Shown in pieces: positions 37,901 to 45,121 of a DNA stretch of 64,000 nt. Within the stretch, counting starts at the first letter, position 1. The number at the start of each line of letters is the position of its first letter. The notes below the pieces were generated by a model that searched no databases, was not told the DNA's origin, and saw nothing but the letters and a program-made list of their open reading frames with translations. The stretch is from Chloroflexota bacterium. GTDB taxonomy: Bacteria; Chloroflexota; Anaerolineae; Anaerolineales; Villigracilaceae. The stretch is taken from NCBI GenBank assembly GCA_013388685.1, contig JACAET010000035.1, positions 55,450 to 119,449 of the forward strand. Direction: 5' to 3'. The position numbers and the translations under genes are program-made.

Positions 37901-40900
37901 TTTCGGTGGCGCCGTGAATGGAGGCGTAGACTTGTTCCAAATCCTGGGTGAAGCGGACGATGTCCTGACTGATGCGGTGCAGGACGGCGCGGCGCTCCGA
38001 AGCCATGAGCGCTTCCTGGTAAAGGCTTGCGTTTTCAATGGCAATGGAAACGTGGTTCGCTATTGAAATACCGGTTTCCCGGTCGCGTTCTTTGAAGTAA
38101 CTTGGATTCCAGTTATCCAGCGTGATCAGACCGATGGATTTGCCCTTCGAGATCAGAGGAACAGCAAGGAACGACCTGGTTCTTTTCAATCCGGCAATCA
38201 ATTTGAACTCGGGATGATGGTCTGTGTCTTCGATCAGAATGGCTCTCTGATTGGCAATCACATCCTGATTCAAAGGGAAATCCTTGATTTGTACATAACC
38301 GTTTGGAGCAAATAGTTTGGGGTCGAACCCCGCCGCCGCGGCAATACGCAACCGGTCATCCTCCAAAAGTTGTATGCTTCCGGCGTCTGCACCAAGTAAT
38401 TTGATTAGTTTCGTCAGAATGGTGTCCAGCACTTCGTTCAGGTTCAGGGATGACGAGGCGGAACGCATCAGGTCGAGAATCGCCGACTCGCGTTCGATTT
38501 GCTCGCGTTGGGCAGCAAAGGACTTTGCATTCTGTATCGCCACCGCGGCGGAGTTGGCAAACGTTTGGGCGAGCGTTGCATCGCGCTCTGTAAAGGTATT
38601 GACGCGGTGGCTGTCCAGGTTGATGAAACCGACCACCTTGTCCCGAGAGATCATGGGGACGCCCATCCAGCCTCGGATGTTCTCTGAGCCTTCCCATTTT
38701 TCGAAGCGCGGATCTGTTTGCGCGTCAGACATAATGAGCGCCCGGCGCGTCTCGATCAGTTCCCTCCATTTGGCGGTATGAGGAACTCTCCTCCCGATAA
38801 TCTCGAGTTCAGGCGCGAATCCCGCCGCCGCCACAATTTCCATTTCCCCGTTTTCTGTGGCGAAGAAAATGGACGCGCTATCGAAGGGAATGATCGTGCG
38901 AATGGATGCCAGGATCTGTTCGAGCAGGGGTTGTATTTCGATGTGCGCGCTCAGGGAGGCGGTTGCCTCCCGAAGGGAGTCTGCCTCCTGCCTGCGGATG
39001 CGTTCCGTTTCGTAGAGGCGGACCTTCTCCAAAGCGGTGCTGAGCGTACCGGCGATGGTTTCCAGGAATTGCTCGTCCTCTTCGTCGAAGGCATCCGGTT
39101 TTCTGCTTTCGACGTTCAAAATACCGATAATCTTCTTGTTGACGCGGATGGGGACGCAAAGTTCGGATCGAATCCCTTCTGTAATTTCGATGAAAGCCGG
39201 CTCCTGTTTGACATCTCCGAGCCGGATGGGGATTCCAAGCGTGACGGATTTTCCGGTAACGCCCCGGTCAATGGTCATCCCGTCCTGCCAAAGCTCGACA
39301 TTGGCCCCGACATAGGACGGATGGGGCAGCAGCAAATTCCCTTCTTTGTTGAGGAGAAGTACGCCGCATACTTCGTAGATCTGCGCGAGGATCTGCACGA
39401 CCTTTTCGATGATTTCATCCTCGGAATTGCCCTCCGTTCCAGCCACGCTCACAGCATGCAAAACCGTCAATTCCCTGATCTGACGAGCGAGTGCTTTTTC
39501 CGTCTGCTTTTGGGCGGTCAGATCGGTGATGACTGCAATGGTGCCGAGAATGCGTCCGTTCTGCCAGCGCGGAACGGCTGTGATGGTCACCGGCACTTCA
39601 TGCCCATCTTTGTGAATGAGCAGCGATTCGTAGGTGGATGTAATGCCGCTTTGCCGCTTTTTACGTTCATCCATCAGCACGCTTTGTTGTTCCGGGGCGG
39701 TGAAATCTTTTGGAGACCTTCCGATGATCTCCTCCGCGCTGTAGCCGATCATTTGCGCGAAGGCAGGATTCACATACTCGAAACTACCGTCTTTGTTCGC
39801 AACGGTCAAGCCCTGTCCCATGTTGTTGAGAATCTGCAGGGCGAAATCCCGTTCCGTCCGAATGGTCTGCTGGGCTGTCTTTTGCTCGGTGATATCGTAG
39901 AACATTGCCAGCACGCAAGCTGTTCGACCCAATTCCACAAGTTCATAATATGCCAGCGTGTCCCTGGGTCCATTCGGCACATTTTTAAAGCGCCGTTCGA
40001 TTCCCTTCAGGGAACCCTGTTCTTTCAGCATGCGGATGAAATCTTCACGTTCCTGCGGCTGCTCCCAGAAACCGATCTCGACGGATGTGCGCCCGATGAG
40101 TTGTTCCAGGGGCATGCCCGTCAGATTCACGAAGGCGAGATTCGCGTCTACAAACCGTCCCTCTGCAAGCGTCACAACACACGTTGCAATGGGCGAGGCG
40201 TGGAAAACGCGTCGGAACCGTTCCTCGCTCTCGCGTATGGCGGCTTCGTTTTCCTTGTCCTTTGTGATGTCGAACATGATCCCTTGCCAGTACAGGGGCG
40301 TGCCATTCTTATCACGGATCAGATTGGTGTCCTCCTTGATCCAGATCACACGCCCGTCCTTTCGGATCATGCGGTATTCCTGAGCAAAGCGCTCGCCTGT
40401 TTGGTGTGTATCTCTGTCTGCTTTGCAAATTCGTTCTTTGTCGTCCGGATGGAGGTGGTTTTCCCACATGAGAGGGTCGGCTATCCATTCCTGCGGGGTG
40501 TAACCGATCAATTCCTCGATGCGCGGGCTGATATAGATGGTCGTTTCGTTCTCGTCTACGCTATCCAGAAATACGACCGCGGGGGTCTGCTCCACCAGGG
40601 ATCGATACCGGAACTCGGCTTCGCGCTTCGCCGCCTGTTCGTGCGCGAGGTTGTTTTGCGCCACCGCGTTCGTAATCGCCACCGGTAGGCGATGCAGGTA
40701 ATCGCTTTGTTTGACCAGATAATCCGCCGCGCCCGCTTTGAGCGCGGCAACCGCAACCTGTTCATCCCCCTGCCCGGTAACCAGCACTACCGCCGGCGCC
40801 GCTTGCCGTTCCTGGATTTTTCCCAATAAATCCAATCCCGAACCATCCGGCAGTCGGAGGTCGGATAAAACGACATCAATATCCGGTTCTTTGTCCAGAA

Positions 40901-41024
40901 TATCGAGCGCCTCCCGATAGGATACGCAATGAAGCAGGACAAACGGTTCCTTGAGATTATCCTCCAGGGTTCGTTGTGCCAATTCCACATGCGCAAGTTC
41001 ATCTTCCACGTACAAAATCTTCAT
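34893..41024 (-). CDS. Giant REC-PAS-GAF-HD-GYP signalling protein
   Basis: 2043 residues. Order: REC receiver (1-120; phospho-acceptor Asp in VVLSDLRLPDG, Lys in DYLVKQSD), three PAS domains (starting near 135, 265, 388), eight GAF domains (starting near 520, 685, 850, 1015, 1175, 1350, 1520, 1685) and an HD-GYP domain (1860-2035) with ELRDRETEGHTRRV, LLHDIGKMG, YCHHEHWDGSGYP and ARIFSIVDIWDAL intact. No membrane helix is seen. It likely integrates a phosphorelay input and many small-molecule signals into cyclic-di-GMP breakdown. No kinase gene is adjacent. Confidence 0.93.
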   Translation of the reverse strand: MKILYVEDELAHVELAQRTLEDNLKEPFVLLHCVSYREALDILDKEPDIDVVLSDLRLPDGSGLDLLGKIQERQAAPAVVLVTGQGDEQVAVAALKAGAADYLVKQSDYLHRLPVAITNAVAQNNLAHEQAAKREAEFRYRSLVEQTPAVVFLDSVDENETTIYISPRIEELIGYTPQEWIADPLMWENHLHPDDKERICKADRDTHQTGERFAQEYRMIRKDGRVIWIKEDTNLIRDKNGTPLYWQGIMFDITKDKENEAAIRESEERFRRVFHASPIATCVVTLAEGRFVDANLAFVNLTGMPLEQLIGRTSVEIGFWEQPQEREDFIRMLKEQGSLKGIERRFKNVPNGPRDTLAYYELVELGRTACVLAMFYDITEQKTAQQTIRTERDFALQILNNMGQGLTVANKDGSFEYVNPAFAQMIGYSAEEIIGRSPKDFTAPEQQSVLMDERKKRQSGITSTYESLLIHKDGHEVPVTITAVPRWQNGRILGTIAVITDLTAQKQTEKALARQIRELTVLHAVSVAGTEGNSEDEIIEKVVQILAQIYEVCGVLLLNKEGNLLLPHPSYVGANVELWQDGMTIDRGVTGKSVTLGIPIRLGDVKQEPAFIEITEGIRSELCVPIRVNKKIIGILNVESRKPDAFDEEDEQFLETIAGTLSTALEKVRLYETERIRRQEADSLREATASLSAHIEIQPLLEQILASIRTIIPFDSASIFFATENGEMEIVAAAGFAPELEIIGRRVPHTAKWRELIETRRALIMSDAQTDPRFEKWEGSENIRGWMGVPMISRDKVVGFINLDSHRVNTFTERDATLAQTFANSAAVAIQNAKSFAAQREQIERESAILDLMRSASSSLNLNEVLDTILTKLIKLLGADAGSIQLLEDDRLRIAAAAGFDPKLFAPNGYVQIKDFPLNQDVIANQRAILIEDTDHHPEFKLIAGLKRTRSFLAVPLISKGKSIGLITLDNWNPSYFKERDRETGISIANHVSIAIENASLYQEALMASERRAVLHRISQDIVRFTQDLEQVYASIHGATEKLMPCDVFRIALLGRDQREIISVYTMEAGTRYNLEKRPAEHGLTGEVISTGKSIILETLADTDSYPHFGTERHVQSALAVPMRIGDRIIGMISAQSYQPQSYGSEEQAILEMLATHAATAIENARLFQEENRRTQIIETLVDIANEIATTQDIIPVLDKVTQRAMDLLDANHVAIYLLHDDNNTLKVISAQGIHKQEFLSHTLKLGEGITGNVVANGRSEIIEQVASDRRKVHLAGTPLEDAEHETMMSAPLILRGRCIGAVNAWRLRSHGVFSQVELSFLTSIANQVSVAIESSNLFKETVRRAQESAAIAEVGRDISSTLQLDVVLNRIAEYAMELLNSESSAVYLLDSTGTTLHAIAAQGLEAAEIMNDPLEMGAGILGNIALNKAGEIVNDTSTDPRAIIIKGTEETPHEHLMGVPVLEKDQLTGLVVVWRKGRYNEYKPSELDFLSSLAQQAAAAIKNARLYDEAQRRLKEVETINRLSSSMRETQSQTEMCNLLLDEALAILNAANGSVWIHDPSVNMIVQRAARGIATRVSSKQLRFGEGIVGHVFATGKYYISPDMKNDPLLAQANRESIMEGFAGVGIPIYSTDGILGVLMVQLESSRRAEDHINLLGTLAGIAGNAIHRADLFEQSQEQIRKLTTLRDIDSAIASSTDLRVTLNILMDHTLRHLKINAVDILLYHPELQNITYLCSAGFRSASPTRPLMRLGEGLAGKVILKGDIEHIPNLQASSEARLDPLLMREGFVSYIGVPLIIKGQIKGLFELYHRSPFTPNDEWMQFMQTLAGQAAIAIENSQLFENLQRSNQEIRQAYDTTLEGWARALELRDRETEGHTRRVTQKTMDLARYMNISEDEMVNIYRGVLLHDIGKMGVPDQILRKTGPLTDPEWTEMRMHPQYAFDLLSPIPYLRPALDIPYCHHEHWDGSGYPRGLKGEQIPLAARIFSIVDIWDALLSDRPYRKAWSEERVLAYLREISGTILDPAVVEAFLKMLAEEKNKTE

Positions 41025-41127
41025 ACCAAAATCCTGAACAGCCGATGAAACCTTCCGCGCCTCACAGGCTCATTATGGATTATATAGCAAAGAGTGTTTT
41101 ATGATGATGACAATCTCGAATCCGCCC

Positions 41128-41156
41128 TCAAAACAAACGACGCCTTGCGGCGTCAA
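41128..41156 (-). terminator. Terminator of the tRNA cluster
   Basis: On the minus strand GACGCC-GCAA-GGCGTC (41139-41154) is followed by GTTTGTTTTG, downstream of tRNA-Cys. Confidence 0.75.
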
Positions 41157-41191
41157 TCGAAAATTACAAGTCGTCAATCCTGAATCGCAAA

Positions 41192-41262
41192 GGCGTCGAG
41201 GGGATTCGAACCCCTGAATGAGGGTTTTGCAGACCCTTGCCTTACCACTTGGCCACGACGCC
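41192..41262 (-). tRNA. tRNA-Cys (GCA)
   Basis: 71 nt cloverleaf without encoded CCA. Acceptor GGCGTCG pairs with CGACGCC; the anticodon loop reads CTGCAAA (GCA) on stem GGGT/ACCC; T-loop GTTCGAATC is intact. It is the last of three tRNA genes. Confidence 0.95.
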
Positions 41263-41277
41263 GTTTTAACGAACTGA

Positions 41278-41348
<71 letters not shown>

Positions 41349-41374
41349 AATTTCGACCAGCCTTCAGCCGAGAG

Positions 41375-41448
41375 TGCCGAGACACAGAATCGAACTGTGG
41401 ACACCGCGATTTTCAGTCGCGTGCTCTACCAACTGAGCTATCTCGGCA
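41375..41448 (-). tRNA. tRNA-Phe (GAA)
   Basis: 74 nt. Acceptor TGCCGAG pairs with CTCGGCA; anticodon loop CTGAAAA gives GAA; D-arm and T-arm (TTCGATTC) are normal. First gene of the cluster, directly after its promoter. Confidence 0.95.
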
Positions 41449-41473
41449 GATATTCTTTTGTTAAGCGTCCGTG

Positions 41474-41502
41474 ATTTTACTTGGTGATAGGGGGATTGTC
41501 AA
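41474..41502 (-). promoter_or_regulatory. Promoter of the tRNA cluster
   Basis: Minus strand TTGACA (41497-41502), exact 17-bp spacer, TAAAAT (41474-41479), 26 bp before tRNA-Phe. Confidence 0.88.
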
Positions 41503-41565
41503 GCAACCCCCCGGTGCGACCAGCAATTCCAAATCGAAAGTGAACATATTGCACTAATCAGCCTC

Positions 41566-41836
41566 GCCGGGGATTAAACCCCCCGGCTGTTTCTGCAAAG
41601 CCGCCTCAAGGCGACTGATGAGTCCGCTTGAACAGCTTCGTGCGAATAGCCCGGAGATTGATCTCCGTGCGGAGCCGGCAGGGCGCGAAATTTCAGACAG
41701 GTTCTAATGTTAAATGGCGTATGCGAGAGGTCAATTCAGTAACCTCTTGTAAAAGTGCGCCAGAGGGCGCACTTTACACCCTCGCGTAAGCGACGTTCTC
41801 CCCTGGCGCTTGCCTGCCAGGGCAAGTGTAACGTCG
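41566..41836. repeat. Stem-loop chain, intergenic repeat copy 1
   Basis: A row of inverted repeats with no ORF: GCCGGGG/CCCCGGC (41566-41587), a near-perfect GCCGCC/GGCGAC (about 41599-41615), GCCCGGAGAT/ATCTCCGTGC (41649-41670, one mismatch), AGAGGT/ACCTCT (about 41726-41747), a perfect 10-bp AAAGTGCGCC/GGCGCACTTT (41752-41775) and CGACGTT/AACGTCG (41791-41836). The part 41642-41675 is nearly identical to copy 2 at 45213-45246, including the shared GCCCGGAGATTGATCTCCG core. Confidence 0.65.
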
Positions 41837-41908
41837 GATGACTTATGCAAGATGACTATTATTCATTCCTTCACCCTGTTGGAAGATGAGCCGCCCATAA
41901 TTTTCAAC

Positions 41909-41936
41909 TTGACAATTCAGGTAAGAACTGTAAAAT
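41909..41936 (+). promoter_or_regulatory. Promoter of the cysteine operon leader
   Basis: Consensus TTGACA (41909-41914), 16-bp spacer, TAAAAT (41931-41936). The leader ORF begins 22 bp after the -10 element. Confidence 0.82.
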
Positions 41937-41958
41937 AGCGGGCATCAAATAGGCAACC

Positions 41959-42000
41959 ATGATCACTACCTATTGCTTGTGTCTACGGCGGGGCTCGTAA
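41959..42000 (+). CDS. Candidate cysteine leader peptide, MITTYCLCLRRGS
   Basis: A 13-codon ORF in the long leader of cysM-mec-cysO-moeZ, just after a consensus promoter. Codons 6 and 8 are Cys (TGC, TGT) and are followed by Leu-Arg-Arg. Cys is a rare residue, and two in 13 codons directly before cysteine biosynthesis genes suggests sensing of charged tRNA-Cys by ribosome stalling. Its codons for Arg-Arg form part of a stem (GGCGG 41987-41991 with CCGCC 42004-42008) and also match the terminator's right arm. A weak AGG precedes the ATG. This is inference from architecture. Confidence 0.6.
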   Translation: MITTYCLCLRRGS

Positions 42001-42110
42001 CCACCGCCTGAGGCCTCTCCGCAGTCAGCAGACTTCCCAGACGGCAGGACGACCCCGCGTGCGAAAAATTGCAACGTGTGGCGTTTGTACGCCGTCTTTT
42101 TGTTTGTCCG
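42001..42110 (+). promoter_or_regulatory. Putative attenuator region before cysM
   Basis: A terminator-like hairpin, GTGGCGT with ACGCCGT (42078-42095, loop TTGT, two G-T pairs), is followed by CTTTTTGTTTG. Its right arm can instead pair with GACGGC at 42040-42045 (with 42091-42096) or with ACGGCG inside the leader ORF (41985-41990). These exclusive pairings fit attenuation, but which state forms during Cys starvation cannot be settled by eye. Confidence 0.5.
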
Positions 42111-42193
42111 CTGGCTGCTTTTGGTTTTAATGTGCCGCGTATTCGGCGCTCCCTTGCGCCAGGAGAGAACGTCATCTACGCAAAGAGGATCGT

Positions 42194-43177
42194 ATGACCC
42201 TGCTTGACTATCGACTCGCTGAAACGACTTCCCTCCCCCTGGGCGGACTCTCCGCCCACGTGGGGAACACGCCCTTGCTCCCGCTTCGCCGCCTGACCCG
42301 AAACCTGTCGCCTCGGACCCGGGTATTTGCCAAGGCTGAATGGTTCAACCCGGGCGGCTCCGTCAAGGACCGACCCGCGCTCAACATCCTCCAAACTGCG
42401 CTGGCAAACGGTGACCTCGGCAACGGCAAACGTCTGCTCGACTCGACCTCGGGCAACATGGGCATTTCCTACGCCACCTTCGGCGCGGCGTTGGGAATCC
42501 CGGTCACCATTGTCATCCCTGCCAACGCCAGCCCCGAGCGGATGTCCATCCTCAAAGCCCTGGGGGCAGAGTTGATCCTCACCGACCCGCTGGAAGGCTC
42601 CGACGGCGCAATCCTCAAGGCGCGCGAGCTTGCCAAGGAACACCCCGACAGATATTGGTATGCCAACCAATACAACAATCCTGCCAACTGGCAGGCGCAT
42701 TACAACTCCACCGGTCCCGAACTTCTATCCCAAACGAACCGACAGGTTACCCACTTTGTCGCTGGTCTTGGCACATCTGGGACGCTGATGGGAACGGGGC
42801 GTTACCTGCGCGAACAAGTGCCCCATGTGAAAATCATTTCCTTTCAACCAGATGCGCCGTTTCATGGACTGGAAGGACTCAAGCACATGCCGACGGCAAT
42901 CAAACCGGGGATTTATGACGAGTCTCTGCCGGATGAGCAGGTCGAGGTCCAGACCGAGGCGGCGCACGCGATGGTCAAACGGCTGGCGCGGGAGGAGGGT
43001 CTGTTTGTGGGGATTTCATCCGGCGCGGCGGCTGTCGCGGCGCTACGTGTAGCCAGCAAGTTGGAGGAGGGAGTCGTGGTGACGATCTTCCCCGACGCGG
43101 GCTATAAATATCTAAGCGACAAGTCCTTGTGGGAAGACACTCCCTCTCCTGCCGGGAGAGGGCAGGGGGGAGGGTGA
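42194..43177 (+). CDS. cysM: Cysteine synthase CysM, probable O-phosphoserine/CysO-dependent type
   Basis: 327 residues, PLP fold type II. The PLP lysine is K58 in NPGGSVKDRPA; STSGNMGISYA binds the substrate carboxylate, and GLGTSGTLMGTGRYLREQ holds the phosphate loop. Gene order with mec, cysO and moeZ indicates it uses thiocarboxylated CysO as sulfur donor, as mycobacterial CysM does. AGAGGA lies 7 bases before the ATG. The last about 13 residues (TPSPAGRGQGGG end) are coded by a hairpin repeat that entered the reading frame, so the true family C-terminus ends near LWED. Confidence 0.93.
   Translation: MTLLDYRLAETTSLPLGGLSAHVGNTPLLPLRRLTRNLSPRTRVFAKAEWFNPGGSVKDRPALNILQTALANGDLGNGKRLLDSTSGNMGISYATFGAALGIPVTIVIPANASPERMSILKALGAELILTDPLEGSDGAILKARELAKEHPDRYWYANQYNNPANWQAHYNSTGPELLSQTNRQVTHFVAGLGTSGTLMGTGRYLREQVPHVKIISFQPDAPFHGLEGLKHMPTAIKPGIYDESLPDEQVEVQTEAAHAMVKRLAREEGLFVGISSGAAAVAALRVASKLEEGVVVTIFPDAGYKYLSDKSLWEDTPSPAGRGQGGG
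43140..43177. repeat. Short hairpin repeat, family B copy 1
   Basis: CCCTCTCC / GGAGAGGG stem (43142-43162) followed by GGCAGGGGGGAGGG. It forms the 3' end of cysM and at the same time gives mec a ribosome site (GGGAGGG, 5 bases before its ATG). Confidence 0.7.
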
Positions 43178-43178
43178 C

Positions 43179-43592
43179 ATGCTGGTAATATCGAAAGAAT
43201 TGGTGGAAAAACTCACCGCCCACCTGGAAAGTGCCTACCCGGAAGAAGGGGCTGGTTTCCTCTTGGGCGGCGATGGAGAGGTGAGGGAGATTTTCCCTTT
43301 GCCGAACGCCCGCGAGGATGGAGCACGGCGCAATCGCTATCTGATCACGCCCGAGGATTATATAACGGCTGAGGTGAAGGCGGCAGAACTGGGCGTGGAC
43401 TTGATCGGAGTCTTCCATTCGCATCCCGATTGCCCGAACGTTCCCTCCGAATATGACCGGGAATGGGCGCAGCCGTTCTTCTCGTATCTCATTACGCGTG
43501 TAAATGAGGGGAAGGCGGTCAGTCACCGTTCATGGAAACTCGCGGAGGATCGTTCGAAGTACGATGAAGAAGAAGTGGAAATTACAAAATAA
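43179..43592 (+). CDS. mec: JAMM/MPN+ metalloprotease Mec
   Basis: 137 residues. The zinc-site motif is complete: Glu in YPEEGAGFLLGG and then HSHPDCPNVPSEYD, fitting HxH, seven residues, S, two residues, D. The N-terminal LLGGDGEVREIFPLPNA and central TPEDYITAEVKAAELGVDLIGVFHSHP match Mec+ of the mycobacterial cysteine pathway, which hydrolyses cysteine from CysO-Cys. Here it may also trim the extra C-terminal residues of CysO. It starts 1 base after the cysM stop and precedes cysO by 23 bp. Confidence 0.92.
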   Translation: MLVISKELVEKLTAHLESAYPEEGAGFLLGGDGEVREIFPLPNAREDGARRNRYLITPEDYITAEVKAAELGVDLIGVFHSHPDCPNVPSEYDREWAQPFFSYLITRVNEGKAVSHRSWKLAEDRSKYDEEEVEITK

Positions 43593-43615
43593 AACGAAGA
43601 GAGTAAAATCAATTT

Positions 43616-43930
43616 ATGACCACATTGAGAATCCCGACCCCCTTGCGCACCTACACCGGCGGCAAAAGCGAAGTGACCGTCAGCGGCGGGAAAATTTCCG
43701 AAGCCTTGAACGACCTGACGACCCAATTCCCCGCCATCAAACCGCACCTGTTCAACGAGGCAGGGGAACTGCGTCCGTTCGTCAACCTGTTCGTCGGTGA
43801 GCACAACATCAAAGACCTGCAGGGCGTGGAGACGCCTGTCAGGGATGGCGATAAGATCATGCTGATTCCCTCCATTGCGGGCGGCTCTCTCATCCCCAAC
43901 CCTTCTCCCGCGGGGAGAAGGCTAGAGTGA
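43616..43930 (+). CDS. cysO: Sulfur-carrier protein CysO (ThiS/MoaD fold) with C-terminal extension
   Basis: 104 residues. The beta-grasp domain reads IPTPLRTYTGGKSEVTVSG, LRPFVNLFVGEHNI and VRDGDKIMLIPSIAGG, close to CysO of mycobacteria. The functional diglycine is G89-G90. In known carriers this is the C-terminus that is adenylated and thiocarboxylated; here 14 more residues (SLIPNPSPAGRRLE) follow because a family B hairpin repeat begins right after the Gly codons and no stop occurs until 43928. The carrier must be trimmed, or it cannot be charged. GAAGAGAG upstream of the ATG. Confidence 0.92.
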   Translation: MTTLRIPTPLRTYTGGKSEVTVSGGKISEALNDLTTQFPAIKPHLFNEAGELRPFVNLFVGEHNIKDLQGVETPVRDGDKIMLIPSIAGGSLIPNPSPAGRRLE

Positions 43931-43938
43931 GGGCGAAA
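43886..43938. repeat. Short hairpin repeat, family B copy 2, inside cysO 3' end
   Basis: CTCATCCCCAACC, then the stem CCTTCTCCC/GGGAGAAGG (loop GCG), then AGAGTGAGGG, a symmetric layout with TCTCAT/GAGTGAG outer arms. It codes the 14-residue extension of CysO, holds its stop codon and supplies GAGGG before the moeZ ATG. Confidence 0.7.
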
Positions 43939-45092
43939 TGATCGAAGAACTCACCCACGAACAGATCCTGCGCTACTCCCGTCACCTGCTCATGCCCGAA
44001 GTCGGTTTGCAAGGACAGATCAAACTCAAGAACTCCTCCGTGCTAGTCATCGGCACGGGCGGACTTGGTTCGCCGGTCGCGCTCTACCTTGCCGCGGCGG
44101 GCATCGGCCGCATCGGGTTGGTGGATTACGACATCGTGGATGCATCCAACCTCCAGCGGCAGGTCATTCACGGCACGTCCACGGTCGGCAAATTGAAAGT
44201 GGAAAGCGCCCGTAACCGTCTCGCTGACTTGAATCCCGACATCCAAATTGACATTTACAACGAGCCGTATACCTCCGAAAATGCGATGCGCATCGCGAAG
44301 GAGTACGACATCATCATTGACGGCACGGATAACTTCCCCACCCGCTACCTCACCAATGATGTCGCTGTTTTCCTCGGCAAGCCAAACATCTACGGTTCCA
44401 TCTTCCGCTTCGACGGGCAGGTGAGCGTCTTTTATGCGAAGGAAGGTCCGTGTTATCGCTGTCTCTTTCCCGAACCGCCTCCGCCGGGGCTGGTTCCTTC
44501 GTGCGCGGAAGGCGGCGTGCTGGGTGTTCTGCCCGGCACGGTCGGCACGCTCCAGGCAACCGAAGCCATCAAAGTCCTGCTTGGCATCGGCACCCCGCTG
44601 ATCGGCAAACTGCTTCTATACAACGCGCTCGATATGAGTTTTGATTTTGTCACGCTCAAGAAGAATCCCAACTGCCGCGTGTGCGGACCGAACGCCGACA
44701 TCAAGGAATTGATTGACTACGAGGAATTCTGTGGAGTTCCCGGTCATCATGCGGATGATACGTCCGCGGGCGCAAACTGGGACATTACCGCGCAGGAATT
44801 GAAAGCCCGCCTCGAACGTGACCCGAACCTGCTCTTGCTCGACGTGCGTGAGCCTCACGAATTGCAGATCTCTGCCATCCAAGGCGCGAAGAACATCCCG
44901 CTCGGCGAAATCGCCCAGCGCATGTCGGAACTGGACTCAGCCGAGGAAATGGTCGTCTTCTGCAAACGCGGTTCCCGCTCCGCGCGCGCCATCGAAATCC
45001 TTTCCAGCGCGGGTTTCAAGAAGATGAAGAACCTCAAAGGCGGCATCAACGCCTGGGCGGAGGAAGTGGATAAGAGTCTGCCGGTGTATTAG
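43938..45092 (+). CDS. moeZ: Adenylyltransferase/sulfurtransferase MoeZ (MoeB-rhodanese fusion)
   Basis: 384 residues. The E1-like domain (1-250) has RYSRHLLMPEVGLQGQ, nucleotide loop VIGTGGLGSP, DYDIVDASNLQRQ and DGTDNFPTRYLTND; zinc CxxC pairs are CYRC and CRVC. A rhodanese domain (about 275-380) has the persulfide loop CKRGSRSARA with the active cysteine. It adenylates the carrier's C-terminal Gly and then hands over sulfur to form the thiocarboxylate. It fits CysO activation, and may also serve ThiS or MoaD. Confidence 0.95.
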   Translation: MIEELTHEQILRYSRHLLMPEVGLQGQIKLKNSSVLVIGTGGLGSPVALYLAAAGIGRIGLVDYDIVDASNLQRQVIHGTSTVGKLKVESARNRLADLNPDIQIDIYNEPYTSENAMRIAKEYDIIIDGTDNFPTRYLTNDVAVFLGKPNIYGSIFRFDGQVSVFYAKEGPCYRCLFPEPPPPGLVPSCAEGGVLGVLPGTVGTLQATEAIKVLLGIGTPLIGKLLLYNALDMSFDFVTLKKNPNCRVCGPNADIKELIDYEEFCGVPGHHADDTSAGANWDITAQELKARLERDPNLLLLDVREPHELQISAIQGAKNIPLGEIAQRMSELDSAEEMVVFCKRGSRSARAIEILSSAGFKKMKNLKGGINAWAEEVDKSLPVY

Positions 45093-45121
45093 GAGTCTAT
45101 CCAGAAACATTCTTGCGCCAT

